Assembly: GCA_014360645.1 (NCBI GenBank)
Contig: JACIXD010000003.1
Span: 240,764-304,763 of the forward strand
Length of the DNA stretch: 64,000 bases
Reading direction: 5' to 3'
DNA from: Actinomycetota bacterium
Lineage (GTDB): Bacteria; Actinomycetota; Geothermincolia; Geothermincolales; RBG-13-55-18
The translations under genes were made by a program, and so were the position numbers. Shown piece by piece: positions 34,831 to 44,141 of the stretch (its first letter is position 1; each line of letters begins with the position of its first letter). The notes beneath the pieces are model-generated. The model ran no database searches. It saw nothing but the letters and a program-made list of their open reading frames with translations, and was not told the DNA's origin.

Positions 34831-35898
34831 GTGCCCAAGGAGGAGAGGACGGAGAAGGCGACTCCCAAGAAAAGGGAGGACGTGCGCAAGAAAGAGGGGA
34901 TGGTGGCGCGCAGCGCAGACCTCACCTCGGCGCTCATGCTCCTCTGCTCCGTGCTCATCCTGCGTTTTTGGGGGCCGGCCCTCTTCCGGCACTTCGCGGC
35001 GGTCATGGAGCGGGGCATGACCTCGGCGGCGTGGGCGGCGGGCAAGGAGGAGACGGGGGTCGCCCTGAAGACGGGCATCGTGGACGTGATGCTCCAGCTC
35101 GCTCCCCTGGTGCTGGCCCTCTTCGCCTTCGCCCTGCTGGTGAACGCGCTGCAGGTCAAGCTCTATTTCGTCCCCAAGGCCCTGGCCTTCAAGGGCGAGC
35201 GCATCAACCCTTTGCAGGGCATGAAGCGGCTGCTCTCGCCGCGCTCCCTGGTGGAGTTGGCGAAGAACCTGCTCAAGGTGGTTCTGGTGGCGGTGGTGGC
35301 CTATACCGCGGTGAGGGAAGGCTACGTGCGCCTGCACGCCATGACCGGGGCGGGAGCGGGAGAGCTGCTGGCCGCGTTCATGGGCCTGGTGTTCTCGGCA
35401 TGCCTCAAGGTCGCCCTGGTGATGATCTTTCTGGGAGGGATGGACTACGGCTACCAGCGCTGGGAGTTCGAGAAGAACATCCGCATGACCAAGCAGGAGG
35501 TCAAGGAGGAGTTCAAGCAGACGGAGGGGGACCCTCACCTGCGCGCGGCTATCCGCCAGCGCATGCGGCAGCTCGCCCGACAGCGCATGATGCAGAGGCT
35601 GCCGCAGGCCACCATGGTGGTCACCAACCCCACCCACTACGCGGTGGCCCTCCTCTACAAGCGCGGCATGCGGGCCCCCAGGGTCATCGCCAAGGGCGTG
35701 GATTTCATGGCCCGGCGCATACGCGAGGAGGCGCGCAGGCTGGACATCCCCGTGGTGGAGGAGCCGGAGCTGGCGCGCAGCCTCTACCGGCTGGTGGACC
35801 TGGAGGACGAGATACCCCCCCAGTTATACCGCGCGGTGGCGGAGGTGCTGGCCTACGTGATGAGCGTGGATCGCAGGGTCGCGGAGCGCATAGCCTGA
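34831..35898 (+). CDS. flhB: flagellar export switch protein FlhB
   Basis: FlhB controls substrate switching of the export apparatus by self-cleavage. The 355-residue protein begins ERTEKATPKKREDVRKKEG, the conserved N-terminus, has four membrane helices and carries the cleavage motif NPTH in VTNPTHYAVALLYK, followed by the cytoplasmic domain (PRVIAKGVDFMARRIREEA). The start is a GTG at 34831 after a GGGGTGAG-type site. It sits between fliR and flhA as usual. Confidence 0.96.
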   Translation: MPKEERTEKATPKKREDVRKKEGMVARSADLTSALMLLCSVLILRFWGPALFRHFAAVMERGMTSAAWAAGKEETGVALKTGIVDVMLQLAPLVLALFAFALLVNALQVKLYFVPKALAFKGERINPLQGMKRLLSPRSLVELAKNLLKVVLVAVVAYTAVREGYVRLHAMTGAGAGELLAAFMGLVFSACLKVALVMIFLGGMDYGYQRWEFEKNIRMTKQEVKEEFKQTEGDPHLRAAIRQRMRQLARQRMMQRLPQATMVVTNPTHYAVALLYKRGMRAPRVIAKGVDFMARRIREEARRLDIPVVEEPELARSLYRLVDLEDEIPPQLYRAVAEVLAYVMSVDRRVAERIA

Positions 35899-35925
35899 GG
35901 CAGGCATAAGGGAAGGGAAGGGGAG

Positions 35926-37974
35926 TTGAAGGAGAAGCTGGGACGCTACAGCGACTTCCTCATGGCGGGGATCGTGGTCATGATCATCGTCATGATCATC
36001 GTGCCCCTCTCCCCCTTCATCCTGGACCTCCTGGTGGTCTTCAACTTCTGCCTCTCCATGGTGGTGATGCTGGTGACCATGTACACCCAGGAGCCGCTGC
36101 ACTTCTCCGTCTTCCCCACCCTGCTGCTCATCGCCACCCTTTTCCGCCTGGCCATCAACATCGCCCTCACCCGCCTCATCCTGGTGAGGGGGTTCGCGGG
36201 GGCCATGGTCAACTCCTTCGGGCATTTCGTGATCGGGGGGAACATCGTGGTGGGGCTGGTGGTGTTCTTCATCATCGTGGTGGTGCAGTTCGTGGTGATC
36301 ACCAGCGGCGCCAACCGCGTGGCGGAGGTGGCGGCGCGCTTCACCCTCGACGCCATGCCCGGGAAGCAGATGAGCATCGACGCCGACCTCAACGCCGGCC
36401 TCATCAGCGAGGAGGAGGCGAGGAGGCGCAGGCAGGAGGTGGGCAAGGAGGCGGATTTCTACGGCGCCATGGACGGGGCCAGCAAGTTCGTAAAGGGCGA
36501 CGCCATAGCGGCCATCGTGGTGGTGTTCATAAACCTGCTGGGAGGACTGGCGGTGGGGGCCTTCCAGATGGGCATGGGCCTCGGCACGGCGGTGCAGACC
36601 TATTCGCTGCTGACCATCGGCGCGGGGCTGGTCATCCAGATCCCCGCCCTGCTGGTCTCCACGGCCACGGGGGTCATCGTCACCCGCGCCGCATCCGACG
36701 CCAACCTGGGATCTGACCTCTCCATGCAGCTTTTGCGTCAACCCCGTGCCCTGCAGCTGGGAGCGCTGATCACGGGGGCGCTGGCGGCGCTCCCGGGGCT
36801 GCCCAAGATACCCCTTTTGGTCTTCGCGGGGTCCCTCTACGCCGTTTCCGTGGCCATGAAGAGGGAGCTCGAGAAAGGAGAGGCGGTGGAGGAGCCGCCC
36901 GGGCCGCCCGCTCCCGCCCCGGAGGAGGAGCTTGCGGGGCTGATCCGCGTGGACCCCATGGCCCTGGAGCTGGGATACGACCTCGTGCCCCTGGTGGACC
37001 CCGGCGCGGGCAGCGATTTCATGGAGAGGGTGGTGCTGGTGCGCAAGCATATCGCCACGGAGCTGGGGATAATCGTCCCTCCCATCCGCCTGCGCGACAA
37101 CATCACCCTGCCCCCGGAGCGCTACCGCATCCTCATACGCGGCGTGGAGGTGGCGGGCGGGGAGCTCCGCGTCCACGCCTACCTAGCCCTGGAGTCGGGA
37201 CTGAGCGAGGACATGGTACCGGGCACTCCCACCACCGAGCCGGCCTTCGGGCTTCCCGCCCTGTGGATAGAGGAGGAGGCGGTGGAGAGCGCCAAGGCGG
37301 CGGGCTACACGGTGGTGGATCCCGGGTCCGTGCTCCTGACCCACCTCACGGAGACCATCAGGCGCCACGCCGCGGACATCCTGAGCCGTCAAGACACCCA
37401 GGCGCTGGTGGACATGGTGAGGGAGACCAACCCGGTGGCGGTGGAGGAGGCGGTTCCCAACCTGCTCACCGTGGGCGAGCTGCAGCGCGTGCTGCAGGGA
37501 CTGCTGGCGGAGGGCGTGCCCACCAGGGACATGGTGACCATCCTGGAGATCCTCGGGGACCGCGCGAAGGTGACCAAGGACACCGGTATGCTGGTGGAAT
37601 ACGTCCGTCAGGGGCTCGCCCGCACCATAGCGGGTCAGTACCTGGCGGAGGACGGCAAGCTGCATGTCCTCACCCTGGATCCGGGGGTGGAGAGGGCCAT
37701 CATCGAGTCGCTGCATCAGGTGAACGGGGAGCTGGTGACGGGGCTGGAGCCCGGGCTCGCGGAGGCCTTGATCGCCAGCCTGGCCGCACGGGCGGAGGAG
37801 GCGGCCAACCGGGGTTTCCAGCCCGTTTTGCTGTGCTCCTCGTCGGTGCGGCGTTTCGTGAGGCGCCTCACGGCCAGGATACTTGCGCGCATGCCCGTGC
37901 TCTCCTACGACGAGCTGCCGCTGGAGGTGGAGCTGGAGAACCTGGGTATGGTGGAGGTGACGGTGGATGCCTGA
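35926..37974 (+). CDS. flhA: flagellar export protein FlhA
   Basis: FlhA is the large export gate protein that docks chaperone-substrate complexes. The 682-residue length and eight-helix N-terminal half are typical. The cytoplasmic FHIPEP loop is represented by ARFTLDAMPGKQMSIDADLN and GLISEEEARRRR, the strongest family signature. The C-terminal cytoplasmic domain starts near residue 330. The start is a TTG at 35926 after GGAAGGGGAG. The 147 bases between its stop and flhF are GC-rich and hold no gene. Confidence 0.97.
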   Translation: MKEKLGRYSDFLMAGIVVMIIVMIIVPLSPFILDLLVVFNFCLSMVVMLVTMYTQEPLHFSVFPTLLLIATLFRLAINIALTRLILVRGFAGAMVNSFGHFVIGGNIVVGLVVFFIIVVVQFVVITSGANRVAEVAARFTLDAMPGKQMSIDADLNAGLISEEEARRRRQEVGKEADFYGAMDGASKFVKGDAIAAIVVVFINLLGGLAVGAFQMGMGLGTAVQTYSLLTIGAGLVIQIPALLVSTATGVIVTRAASDANLGSDLSMQLLRQPRALQLGALITGALAALPGLPKIPLLVFAGSLYAVSVAMKRELEKGEAVEEPPGPPAPAPEEELAGLIRVDPMALELGYDLVPLVDPGAGSDFMERVVLVRKHIATELGIIVPPIRLRDNITLPPERYRILIRGVEVAGGELRVHAYLALESGLSEDMVPGTPTTEPAFGLPALWIEEEAVESAKAAGYTVVDPGSVLLTHLTETIRRHAADILSRQDTQALVDMVRETNPVAVEEAVPNLLTVGELQRVLQGLLAEGVPTRDMVTILEILGDRAKVTKDTGMLVEYVRQGLARTIAGQYLAEDGKLHVLTLDPGVERAIIESLHQVNGELVTGLEPGLAEALIASLAARAEEAANRGFQPVLLCSSSVRRFVRRLTARILARMPVLSYDELPLEVELENLGMVEVTVDA

Positions 37975-38121
37975 GACGGCGGCGAGCGCGCCGGATATGG
38001 CGGGAGGCGAGGGGGGAGGGCGGCTTCCGGAGGTGGAGCGGGAGAACCCGGTACGGGGGAGGCGGCGGCGGATGCCTGAGCGGGAGGCGGAGGCCTTGGA
38101 GATCGTCCGGAGGTGCGTTCC

Positions 38122-39390
38122 ATGAGGTTGAAGAAGTACCGCGGACGCGACGCGGGAGAGCTCATGGCGCGCGTCCGCAGGGAGCTGGGCGAGGACGCGG
38201 TCATCGTGGCCACGCGCCCGGTGATCGAGGGCGGGATGCTGGGCTTTTTTGGGCGCTCCATGGTGGAGATGGTGGTCGTGCTGCCCGAGGGCGAGGGAAG
38301 AGAGGCGTGCGGCGGGGGACGCGTGGACATAGCCGTCCCGGGCGAGGCTCCAGCGGTGAGCGCCGGGAGGCGTATTCCCGGCCCGCCGGTGGCGGCACGG
38401 AGGGAGCGCGGCGAGAGCGCGCCGGGGGGCGAGGCGTCGTCGACGGTCGGAGGTCGCGGATACAAGCGGGACGTGCCGGCGGGTGAGGATGGGGAGCATG
38501 ACGGGAGCAGGGCGCCGCGCGGAAGAAGTCCCGTTAGGACGGACCCCACGGAAAGGCCCGTCGGCCGAGGCGGCGGCGGGGAGCCCCCCGACCCCTCATG
38601 TGCGCGACGCGGCGGTATTTCCGGCGTGCGTCCCAGTAGCGGGAAGAACGCCGAGCGGCGCTGCGGCGGGGAGAGGAACGGCGCGGGGCGGGAGGAAGAG
38701 GAGCGCGGAGACGCCGAGCATCCTCGTGAGGAAACCGGTCACCTCTTCGTGCCCCTGCGCTTCGCGGCGGGGACGGGCGGCGAAGGATACCGGGGGCTGC
38801 CGGAAAGAGCGCTCTTCCTGGGGCCCTCGGGGGCGGGAAAGACAACCTGCCTGGGACGCACGGCCTGGTCGCTGACGGTGCGCGGCCGCGAGGTCACAGT
38901 GCTGAGCCTGGAGGAGGAGGGGCGCCTGAGCGGCGCCAGGCGCTGGGAGGAGCTGTGGAAGAACATGGGAAGCGAGTACCGTCCCTGTCTGGATGCCGAG
39001 GAGCTTTTGAGCGAGGCGCGAAGGTCGACGGGCGCGGTGCTCATAGACACCCCGCCCCTGGCGGCGCGGGACGTGGGTCGGTGGCGGAAAATGCTGGAGG
39101 GAGGGCTGGCCGGTTTCACCGCGGTGGTGGTGCTGGAGGCGCGCATGGAGGAAGGCGAATACGCGGCTTGGCTGAACGCCTTGGAGCCCCTGCGGCCCTA
39201 CCTGCTGGTGATCTCCAAGGTGGACGAGCTCTTCGACGCCGCGAGGGCGGAGAGGATGGCGGGGGCATCGGGCGCCGCGGAGGTCTACCTCGCAGGCGAC
39301 CCCTCGGTGGTCGTGCCCATGGAGAGATTTGTGGCACGGGACGTGGTCGGACGGCGGCCGCCCCGGCGTGGGGAAGAGACCACAGCATGA
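38122..39390 (+). CDS. flhF: FlhF-like SRP-type GTPase, divergent
   Basis: FlhF is a signal-recognition-particle GTPase that helps set flagellar site and number. The N-terminus (MRLKKYRGRDAGELMARVRR, DAVIVATRPV, GFFGRSMVEMVVVLPE) matches FlhF. A 130-residue Arg/Gly-rich region follows, then a G domain with P-loop LGPSGAGKTTCLG and the base-recognition motif SKVDE. The usual DTAGR motif reads DTPPLAARD, and the domain is shorter than normal, so GTP hydrolysis may be altered. It overlaps no neighbour and is followed by two small genes. The ATG at 38122 has GGAGGT upstream. Position after flhA supports the call (422 residues). Confidence 0.78.
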   Translation: MRLKKYRGRDAGELMARVRRELGEDAVIVATRPVIEGGMLGFFGRSMVEMVVVLPEGEGREACGGGRVDIAVPGEAPAVSAGRRIPGPPVAARRERGESAPGGEASSTVGGRGYKRDVPAGEDGEHDGSRAPRGRSPVRTDPTERPVGRGGGGEPPDPSCARRGGISGVRPSSGKNAERRCGGERNGAGREEEERGDAEHPREETGHLFVPLRFAAGTGGEGYRGLPERALFLGPSGAGKTTCLGRTAWSLTVRGREVTVLSLEEEGRLSGARRWEELWKNMGSEYRPCLDAEELLSEARRSTGAVLIDTPPLAARDVGRWRKMLEGGLAGFTAVVVLEARMEEGEYAAWLNALEPLRPYLLVISKVDELFDAARAERMAGASGAAEVYLAGDPSVVVPMERFVARDVVGRRPPRRGEETTA

Positions 39391-39423
39391 GGGAACGCTT
39401 CCGCCCTTAGGAGGATATGGAGG

Positions 39424-39714
39424 ATGAGGGAGCTCATCGAGCTGGTGAGCGTGTATCTGGCTCTGGCGGCGGGTTTCGTCTCCCTGTGGTACGGGGTGTT
39501 CTCCGGCGGCGATCTGGAGGCCTGCATCGTCCGCGCCCTCTGGTGCATGCTGGGAGCGCTGGCGCTGGGGATGGCGGCGAAGGCGCTCTGGGTGCTGGCC
39601 ACGCTCCTGGGCGGCTCCGCCCGCCGGGGAGGCGGAAAAGGGGCGGGAGAGGCCGCGGCGGAGGAGGTGGAGGCGGAATGGCTGCCTCCCGGAGAGAACG
39701 AGGGCGCGGGGTGA
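39424..39714 (+). CDS. small membrane protein in the flagellar operon
   Basis: This 96-residue protein has two predicted membrane helices (LVSVYLALAAGFVSLWYGVF and ALWCMLGALALGMAAKALW) and a Gly/Glu-rich cytoplasmic tail. I do not recognise it. The ribosome binding site TTAGGAGGAT is at ideal spacing. It lies 33 bases after flhF and 35 bases before the next small gene, so it belongs to the motility run. Similar small two-helix proteins occur after flhF in other genomes, but I cannot name a family. Confidence 0.6.
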   Translation: MRELIELVSVYLALAAGFVSLWYGVFSGGDLEACIVRALWCMLGALALGMAAKALWVLATLLGGSARRGGGKGAGEAAAEEVEAEWLPPGENEGAG

Positions 39715-39749
39715 GGTAGGATGAACGGGATCGAGGTGCGGTGATCGCG

Positions 39750-40121
39750 ATGTCCATGCGACCCATAGACCTGCAGTCCATCCTCTCGGGCGTGAAGGAG
39801 ACGGAGAGGGTGCAGCGCGCGCACGAGGTCCGGTCTCAGCAGCAGGCGCACGATTTCGAGGTGGACATGAAGCGCCGGGAACACGAGGACCCCAAAACGG
39901 TGCACGAGGTCGCGAGGGGTGAGGCCTCGCGGGCGGTGGCGCGGAAAAAGGAGGAGGAAGGGCGGGGGAAAAAGGGGAGCGGACGGCGTGAGGACGGCTT
40001 CCATCGCGAGGAGGAGCCGGGCGGAGAGGCGCGTGACCGGGAGGGGCACGCGGAGCTGTACAACGGCCACGGCAGGATACATCCCCTGGCCGAGGAGGGG
40101 CCGCACGATATCGTGGTCTGA
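39750..40121 (+). CDS. small charged flagellar-operon protein (MRPIDLQ type)
   Basis: This 123-residue, highly charged soluble protein starts MSMRPIDLQSILSGVKETER, then a Gln/Glu/Lys/Arg-rich helix (RSQQQAHDFEVDMKRREHE). The N-terminal phrase RPIDLQ with a following coiled-coil-like helix is, as I recall, shared by unnamed small proteins found in flagellar operons of Clostridia-like bacteria. The function is not known. The ATG at 39750 is preceded by GAGGTG eleven bases upstream; a GTG at 39741 and an ATG at 39756 are alternatives. Confidence 0.6.
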   Translation: MSMRPIDLQSILSGVKETERVQRAHEVRSQQQAHDFEVDMKRREHEDPKTVHEVARGEASRAVARKKEEEGRGKKGSGRREDGFHREEEPGGEARDREGHAELYNGHGRIHPLAEEGPHDIVV

Positions 40122-40261
40122 GCGTCAGCCCCGGCGGCGGAGAACGGAGGCGGGATGCCAAACTCCGGGTGGGGGGTTAAAATATCCCTGTACGGAATGA
40201 TGGTGTGAACGGCATGCGGAAGGGCGCGCTACGGTTTAGCGGGGAGAGGAGCTGATCGCGT

Positions 40262-40903
40262 ATGGAGAGCATAAGGGTGATGGTGGTCGACGATCATACC
40301 ATGGTCAGGGAGAGCCTGGCCACCGCGCTCTCCACCTCGCCGGACATAGAGGTGGTGGGGACGGCGGGCTCGGGCCGGGAAGCGCTGGAGAAGGCGAAAT
40401 CGCTGCACCCCGAGGTCATCCTCATGGACATCAAGATGCCGAAGATGGACGGCATCAAGGCCTGCCGCCTCATCAAGAGCGCGCTGCCGGAGGTCAACGT
40501 GGTCATCCTCACGGTGATGGACGACGAGGCGAGCGTGATCGAGGCGGTCTCGGCGGGGGCCAGCGGTTACGTGCTCAAGAGCATGCCGGTGGCGGAGCTG
40601 GTGAAGGCGGTGAAGCTGGCCAAGAACGGGAAGTCCATGCTGCACCCCGAGGCGGCGCTGAAGCTCATCCGCCAGTTCCGCAAGCTCATCGACGACGAGG
40701 CCGCGAAGTTCAGCCTCACCGCCCGCGAGCTGGAGGTCCTGCAGCTCCTCGCCTACGGCTATACCAACAAGAAGATCGCGGAGAAGATGTTCATAAGCGA
40801 GCAGACGGTGAAGAGCCATGTCATCCACATATTCCAGAAACTGGGAGCCGCGGACCGCACCGAGGCGGTGGCCATCGCCCTGCGCAAGGGACTGGTGGAG
40901 TAG
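40262..40903 (+). CDS. NarL/FixJ-family response regulator
   Basis: This 213-residue two-domain regulator has a receiver domain (VMVVDDHTMVRESL; phospho-acceptor Asp in VILMDIKMPKMDG; Lys in GYVLKSMPV) and a LuxR-type helix-turn-helix (LTARELEVLQLLAYGYTNKK, MFISEQTVKSHVIHIFQKLG). It should bind DNA as a dimer when phosphorylated. No kinase gene is adjacent; candidates in the window are the HisKA_3 kinase at 55148, the usual partner class for NarL-type regulators, or the PAS kinase at 26057. It follows the small flagellar genes after 140 bases, which include an AT-rich spot (TTAAAATAT, 40176-40184). Confidence 0.88.
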   Translation: MESIRVMVVDDHTMVRESLATALSTSPDIEVVGTAGSGREALEKAKSLHPEVILMDIKMPKMDGIKACRLIKSALPEVNVVILTVMDDEASVIEAVSAGASGYVLKSMPVAELVKAVKLAKNGKSMLHPEAALKLIRQFRKLIDDEAAKFSLTARELEVLQLLAYGYTNKKIAEKMFISEQTVKSHVIHIFQKLGAADRTEAVAIALRKGLVE

Positions 40904-41636
40904 TGGCCGCCGGCCGGCGGCGTTTGACACCTTCCCGCCTAGTCACCGTCATCGCGGGTGTGCCGCGCTTGCCGCCGCGATGGATGCTGTAACGGCGGAA
41001 CGGACCTTCCCGGGCAGCTTCCCGCGGCCGCGGGTAGCGGTTAGCTTGGGCAGAAAAGCGAAGGCGGGATGGAAACAGCAGGATATCATGGGGCAGGCGC
41101 CGCATCCCCGCACACATATGTTCTCCATGAGCGAAGGTTTTTCCGTCATCTTTCCGACCTTCTCTCCTCTCGCCCGATACCGCCGGGCGGTATCCCGCCG
41201 TCCTCTTATATGATCGCGTTGCCGACGCGGGACGTGGACCCCCGCATGGGGGTCGGGCTCGCGATAAGCGGTCCATTATGATGATGGGCGAGTTCCGGGC
41301 TTGATGGGCGTGAGCCGGGAACCATGAGCGCTGAACGTTTTTGCTCACCGCCAGGTCGCTAGATAAACGGTTCGAGCCGCTGGCGCAGTCTTTCGCTGAC
41401 GTTAATGCGCACCCTCCCCTATATTGCCGGCGGGCCACGGGAGCCTTCTATATAAGATGCGCCGGGGTGGAGGGAAATTCATCGCGAGAGTCTTCTTCTC
41501 CATCTTTTTCCGCGGAGTGACCACTTCCCCAGGGAAGCAGAAGAGAGGAGTGCCCGCCGGGAGGCCTCGTGAACCCTCGCCCCGCCTGTCGCGGAAGGGG
41601 TGGCCGGACTCCTGCCCTCGGGGAAGCACAGTTTAC
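40904..41636. other. intergenic region downstream of the regulator and first chemoreceptor
   Basis: This is a convergent gap of about 730 bases. It holds a perfect hairpin (GACCCCC/GGGGGTC, 41237-41254) without a T run and an inverted pair CGCCAG/CTGGCG around 41350-41385. Small ORFs here have no ribosome binding sites or recognisable products. I see no RNA gene. Confidence 0.5.
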
Positions 41637-41680
41637 GGTAAAAAGAGAAGGGAAGGGAGAGCGGGACGGCCCGCCCTCCC
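41637..41680 (-). terminator. intrinsic terminator of the Cache chemoreceptor gene
   Basis: On the minus strand GGGAGGGCGGG pairs with CCCGCTCTCCC (one G-U) over a four-base loop and is followed by TTCCCTTCTCTTTTT. The hairpin belongs to the repeated receptor segment, but the T-rich tail does not. At the second receptor copy the same stem lacks the tail. Confidence 0.7.
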
Positions 41681-43364
41681 CGCGCGTCCTTTCCCGCGGG
41701 CAGGAACCCGCTTCCTCCTAGAACTCCGAGAAGTCGTCGTCGAAGGGGATGACCTCCTCGGGCCTCACCTTGAGGCCGCCGTCACCGCCCCCGTTGTCGG
41801 CCGCGGCCTGCGGCGAGGCGGCCGCTCCCACCCGGGCCGCCACCTTCCGGCGCGCGGCGGCGGGAGCCTTGGCCGAGGGAGCGGAGCCGTTGCCTCCCGC
41901 CAGGCGGAAGGTGGCCATCATCTCCGCCAGGGTGGCGCCCTGGGCGGCGAGCTCCTCCGCGGCGGCGGCGGACTCCTCCGCCCCCGCGGCGTTCTGCTGG
42001 GTGATCTTGTCCATCTCCGCCATGGCCTGGTTGACCTGCTCGATGCCCTGCAGCTGCTCCCGGGAGGAGGCGGCGATCTCCGCCACCAGGTTGTTGACCT
42101 TCTCGAAGGACTCGCGTATCTCCTTTAGGGCCGAGGCCACCTCGGCGGTGATCTTCACCCCCGTCTCGGTGTTCTGCACCGACTCCTGGATGAGGGCGGC
42201 GGTGTTCTTGGCCGCCTCCGCGGAGCGCATGGCGAGGTTTCTCACCTCCTCGGCCACCACCGCGAAGCCCTTTCCCGCCTCCCCGGCCCGCGCCGCCTCC
42301 ACCGCGGCGTTGAGGGCCAGGAGGTTGGTCTGGAAGGCGATCTCGTCTATGGTCTTGATGATCTTGGAGGTCTCGTCCGAGGAGGCCTTGATGGTCTGGA
42401 TGGACTCCTCCATCCTGCCCATGGCCTCGTCCGCCTTCTCCGAGGAGGCCCGGGCCTCTTGGGAGAGCTGGCGGGCGGACTCCGCCCCCTCGGCGTTCTG
42501 CTTGCTCATGGCGGTGATCTCCTCGATGGAGGCGGTGACCTCCTCAAGCGAGCTGGCCTGCTCCGTGGCCCCCTGGGCCAGGGACTGGCTGGAGGAGGAG
42601 ATCTGGCGCGAGGCCGAGCTCACCTGCTCGGCGGTGGCGTTCACCTGGGAGAGGGCCTCGTTCAGCCCCTCCACCATGGCCAGGAAGGCGTTGCCGAAGA
42701 CGTCGCGCTCCGAGAGGGGTTTGACCTCCCGGTCCAGCCTGCGGGAGGCGATGTCCTCCGCCACCCCCGCCATCTCCTTGAGGTAGCCCACCATCTGGTC
42801 CAGGCCCCGCTTTATGGCCAGGTAGGACTCCCTCGCCTCCCGCACGTCCTCGTCCCCCTCCTCCACGGAGAGGGAGATATCCAGGTCGCCCACGGCGAGC
42901 TTCTCCATGGCCGCGATGATCTTCTCCGTCTCGCGGGCCTGGAAGTCCCCCAGCTTCTCCATCCTGCGGGCGGCCCGCTTGATTTCCGTGAGGTCGTTGA
43001 CCAGCTCGGCGCCTCCCACGATCTCCCCGGAGGCGTCTTTTACGGGAAAGCCGACATATCCGACCTCCATCTCGCCCCTGCCGCCGGGGTGGGCGGTCAT
43101 CTCGCTGCTCACCGTGTTGCCCTCGCGCATGGCGCGCATCACCGCGCAGTTCTGGGTCTGGCAGTCGGTGCCCTGCACGTGCTGGTAGCATTTGCTCCCC
43201 TTGAGCTGTTCAGCGGGGGCGCCGATGGCACCCGCCGCCGCCAGGTTGGCGTATTTCAGGTTGAGCTCGCGGTCCATGACGATCACCGGCGCGGGCATGT
43301 TTTCGATGTAGCCCACCACCGCGTCCAGGGTGGCGTTGAAGCCCTCCATGATGGGGCGGAACTC
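41655..43364. repeat. 1710-base near-identical chemoreceptor segment, copy 1
   Basis: This copy matches 46566-48275 at a constant offset of 4911 with about four base differences noticed by eye. It covers the 3' flank hairpin and the PAS, HAMP-like and signalling parts of the receptor genes; the sequences become unrelated immediately beyond both ends. Confidence 0.93.
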
Positions 43365-44141
43365 CATGCCCACCAGGGCGGGATCGGCGCGGTAGGCGAG
43401 ATCGCCCGCGATCACCTCTTTATATACCCTTTGAGCCGCGAGATTTATCTTCTTCACCTCGCCGGAGATCGATCGCCCCATGGAGAAAAAGAGGGCCGCC
43501 ATGATCACCAGGAAGCCGCCCATGATGGCGAGCATGGCGTTGCGGAAACCCGCTACCGCCGCGTTGACGTCCTCGATATAGACGCCCGTGCCGATGATCC
43601 ATCCCCAGGGCTCGAAGGCCTTCACGTAGGATACCTTGGGCACGATGCGGGTGGCATCGTCCTTGTACTGCCACATGTAATCGGAGAAACCCTCGCCCTG
43701 CGCGCGGCAGACCTCCACGAAATCGACGAACAGCCTCTTCCCGCGCGGGTCCTTGTTCTCCGAGAGGTCCTTGCCCTCCAGCTCCGGCTTGAAGGGGTGC
43801 ATGATCATCACCGGCCCGAAGTCGTTGATCCAGAAGTAGTCCGCCGACTCGGGGCCGTAACGCAGGCCGCGCACCGCTTCTTTGGCCGCGAGCTGAGCCT
43901 CCTCGCGGGAGAGCTCACCTGCTTTCTCGAGGCGGTGGTAATGCTCCAGGACCGACCACGCGGTCTGGGTCTCGCCCCTGGTGGCCTGTTTTCTGGAGTC
44001 CAGGATGTTGCGGCGCATCTGGGGGATGAGCCAGACGAAGGTCAGCAGGACGAAGAGGACCAGCACCGCCAGCCCCGCCAGCAACACCTTTCCCCGGATG
44101 GTCCGCGCGGTTTGAGCGAGCTTTTTTGTATAACCGCTCAT
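41718..44141 (-). CDS. methyl-accepting chemotaxis protein, Cache sensor plus PAS
   Basis: This 807-residue receptor has a first membrane helix at about 19-42 and a periplasmic single-Cache domain at about 43-200 ([30 protein letters not shown], typical of sCache_2). A second helix follows at about 203-225, then a PAS domain at about 275-385 with an unusual Cys cluster ([15 protein letters not shown]), a HAMP-like stretch and a long signalling hairpin with tip [20 protein letters not shown]. The C-terminus PFDDDFSEF ends in an F-x-x-F pattern like the CheR/CheB tether pentapeptide. From FRPIMEGFN to the end it is almost identical to the receptor at 46629. The ATG at 44141 follows GGGAGGTGAAGG. 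sCache_2 domains often bind small organic acids; the ligand here is unknown. Confidence 0.93.
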   Translation of the reverse strand: MSGYTKKLAQTARTIRGKVLLAGLAVLVLFVLLTFVWLIPQMRRNILDSRKQATRGETQTAWSVLEHYHRLEKAGELSREEAQLAAKEAVRGLRYGPESADYFWINDFGPVMIMHPFKPELEGKDLSENKDPRGKRLFVDFVEVCRAQGEGFSDYMWQYKDDATRIVPKVSYVKAFEPWGWIIGTGVYIEDVNAAVAGFRNAMLAIMGGFLVIMAALFFSMGRSISGEVKKINLAAQRVYKEVIAGDLAYRADPALVGMEFRPIMEGFNATLDAVVGYIENMPAPVIVMDRELNLKYANLAAAGAIGAPAEQLKGSKCYQHVQGTDCQTQNCAVMRAMREGNTVSSEMTAHPGGRGEMEVGYVGFPVKDASGEIVGGAELVNDLTEIKRAARRMEKLGDFQARETEKIIAAMEKLAVGDLDISLSVEEGDEDVREARESYLAIKRGLDQMVGYLKEMAGVAEDIASRRLDREVKPLSERDVFGNAFLAMVEGLNEALSQVNATAEQVSSASRQISSSSQSLAQGATEQASSLEEVTASIEEITAMSKQNAEGAESARQLSQEARASSEKADEAMGRMEESIQTIKASSDETSKIIKTIDEIAFQTNLLALNAAVEAARAGEAGKGFAVVAEEVRNLAMRSAEAAKNTAALIQESVQNTETGVKITAEVASALKEIRESFEKVNNLVAEIAASSREQLQGIEQVNQAMAEMDKITQQNAAGAEESAAAAEELAAQGATLAEMMATFRLAGGNGSAPSAKAPAAARRKVAARVGAAASPQAAADNGGGDGGLKVRPEEVIPFDDDFSEF

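Noticed and set aside
41221..41290. hairpin GACCCCC/GGGGGTC as a terminator or riboswitch
   Set aside because: No T run follows, and I found no c-di-GMP, T-box or other riboswitch consensus around it.
41340..41395. tRNA-like GGTTCGAGCC at about 41373
   Set aside because: The surrounding bases do not form a T stem, anticodon stem or acceptor stem.
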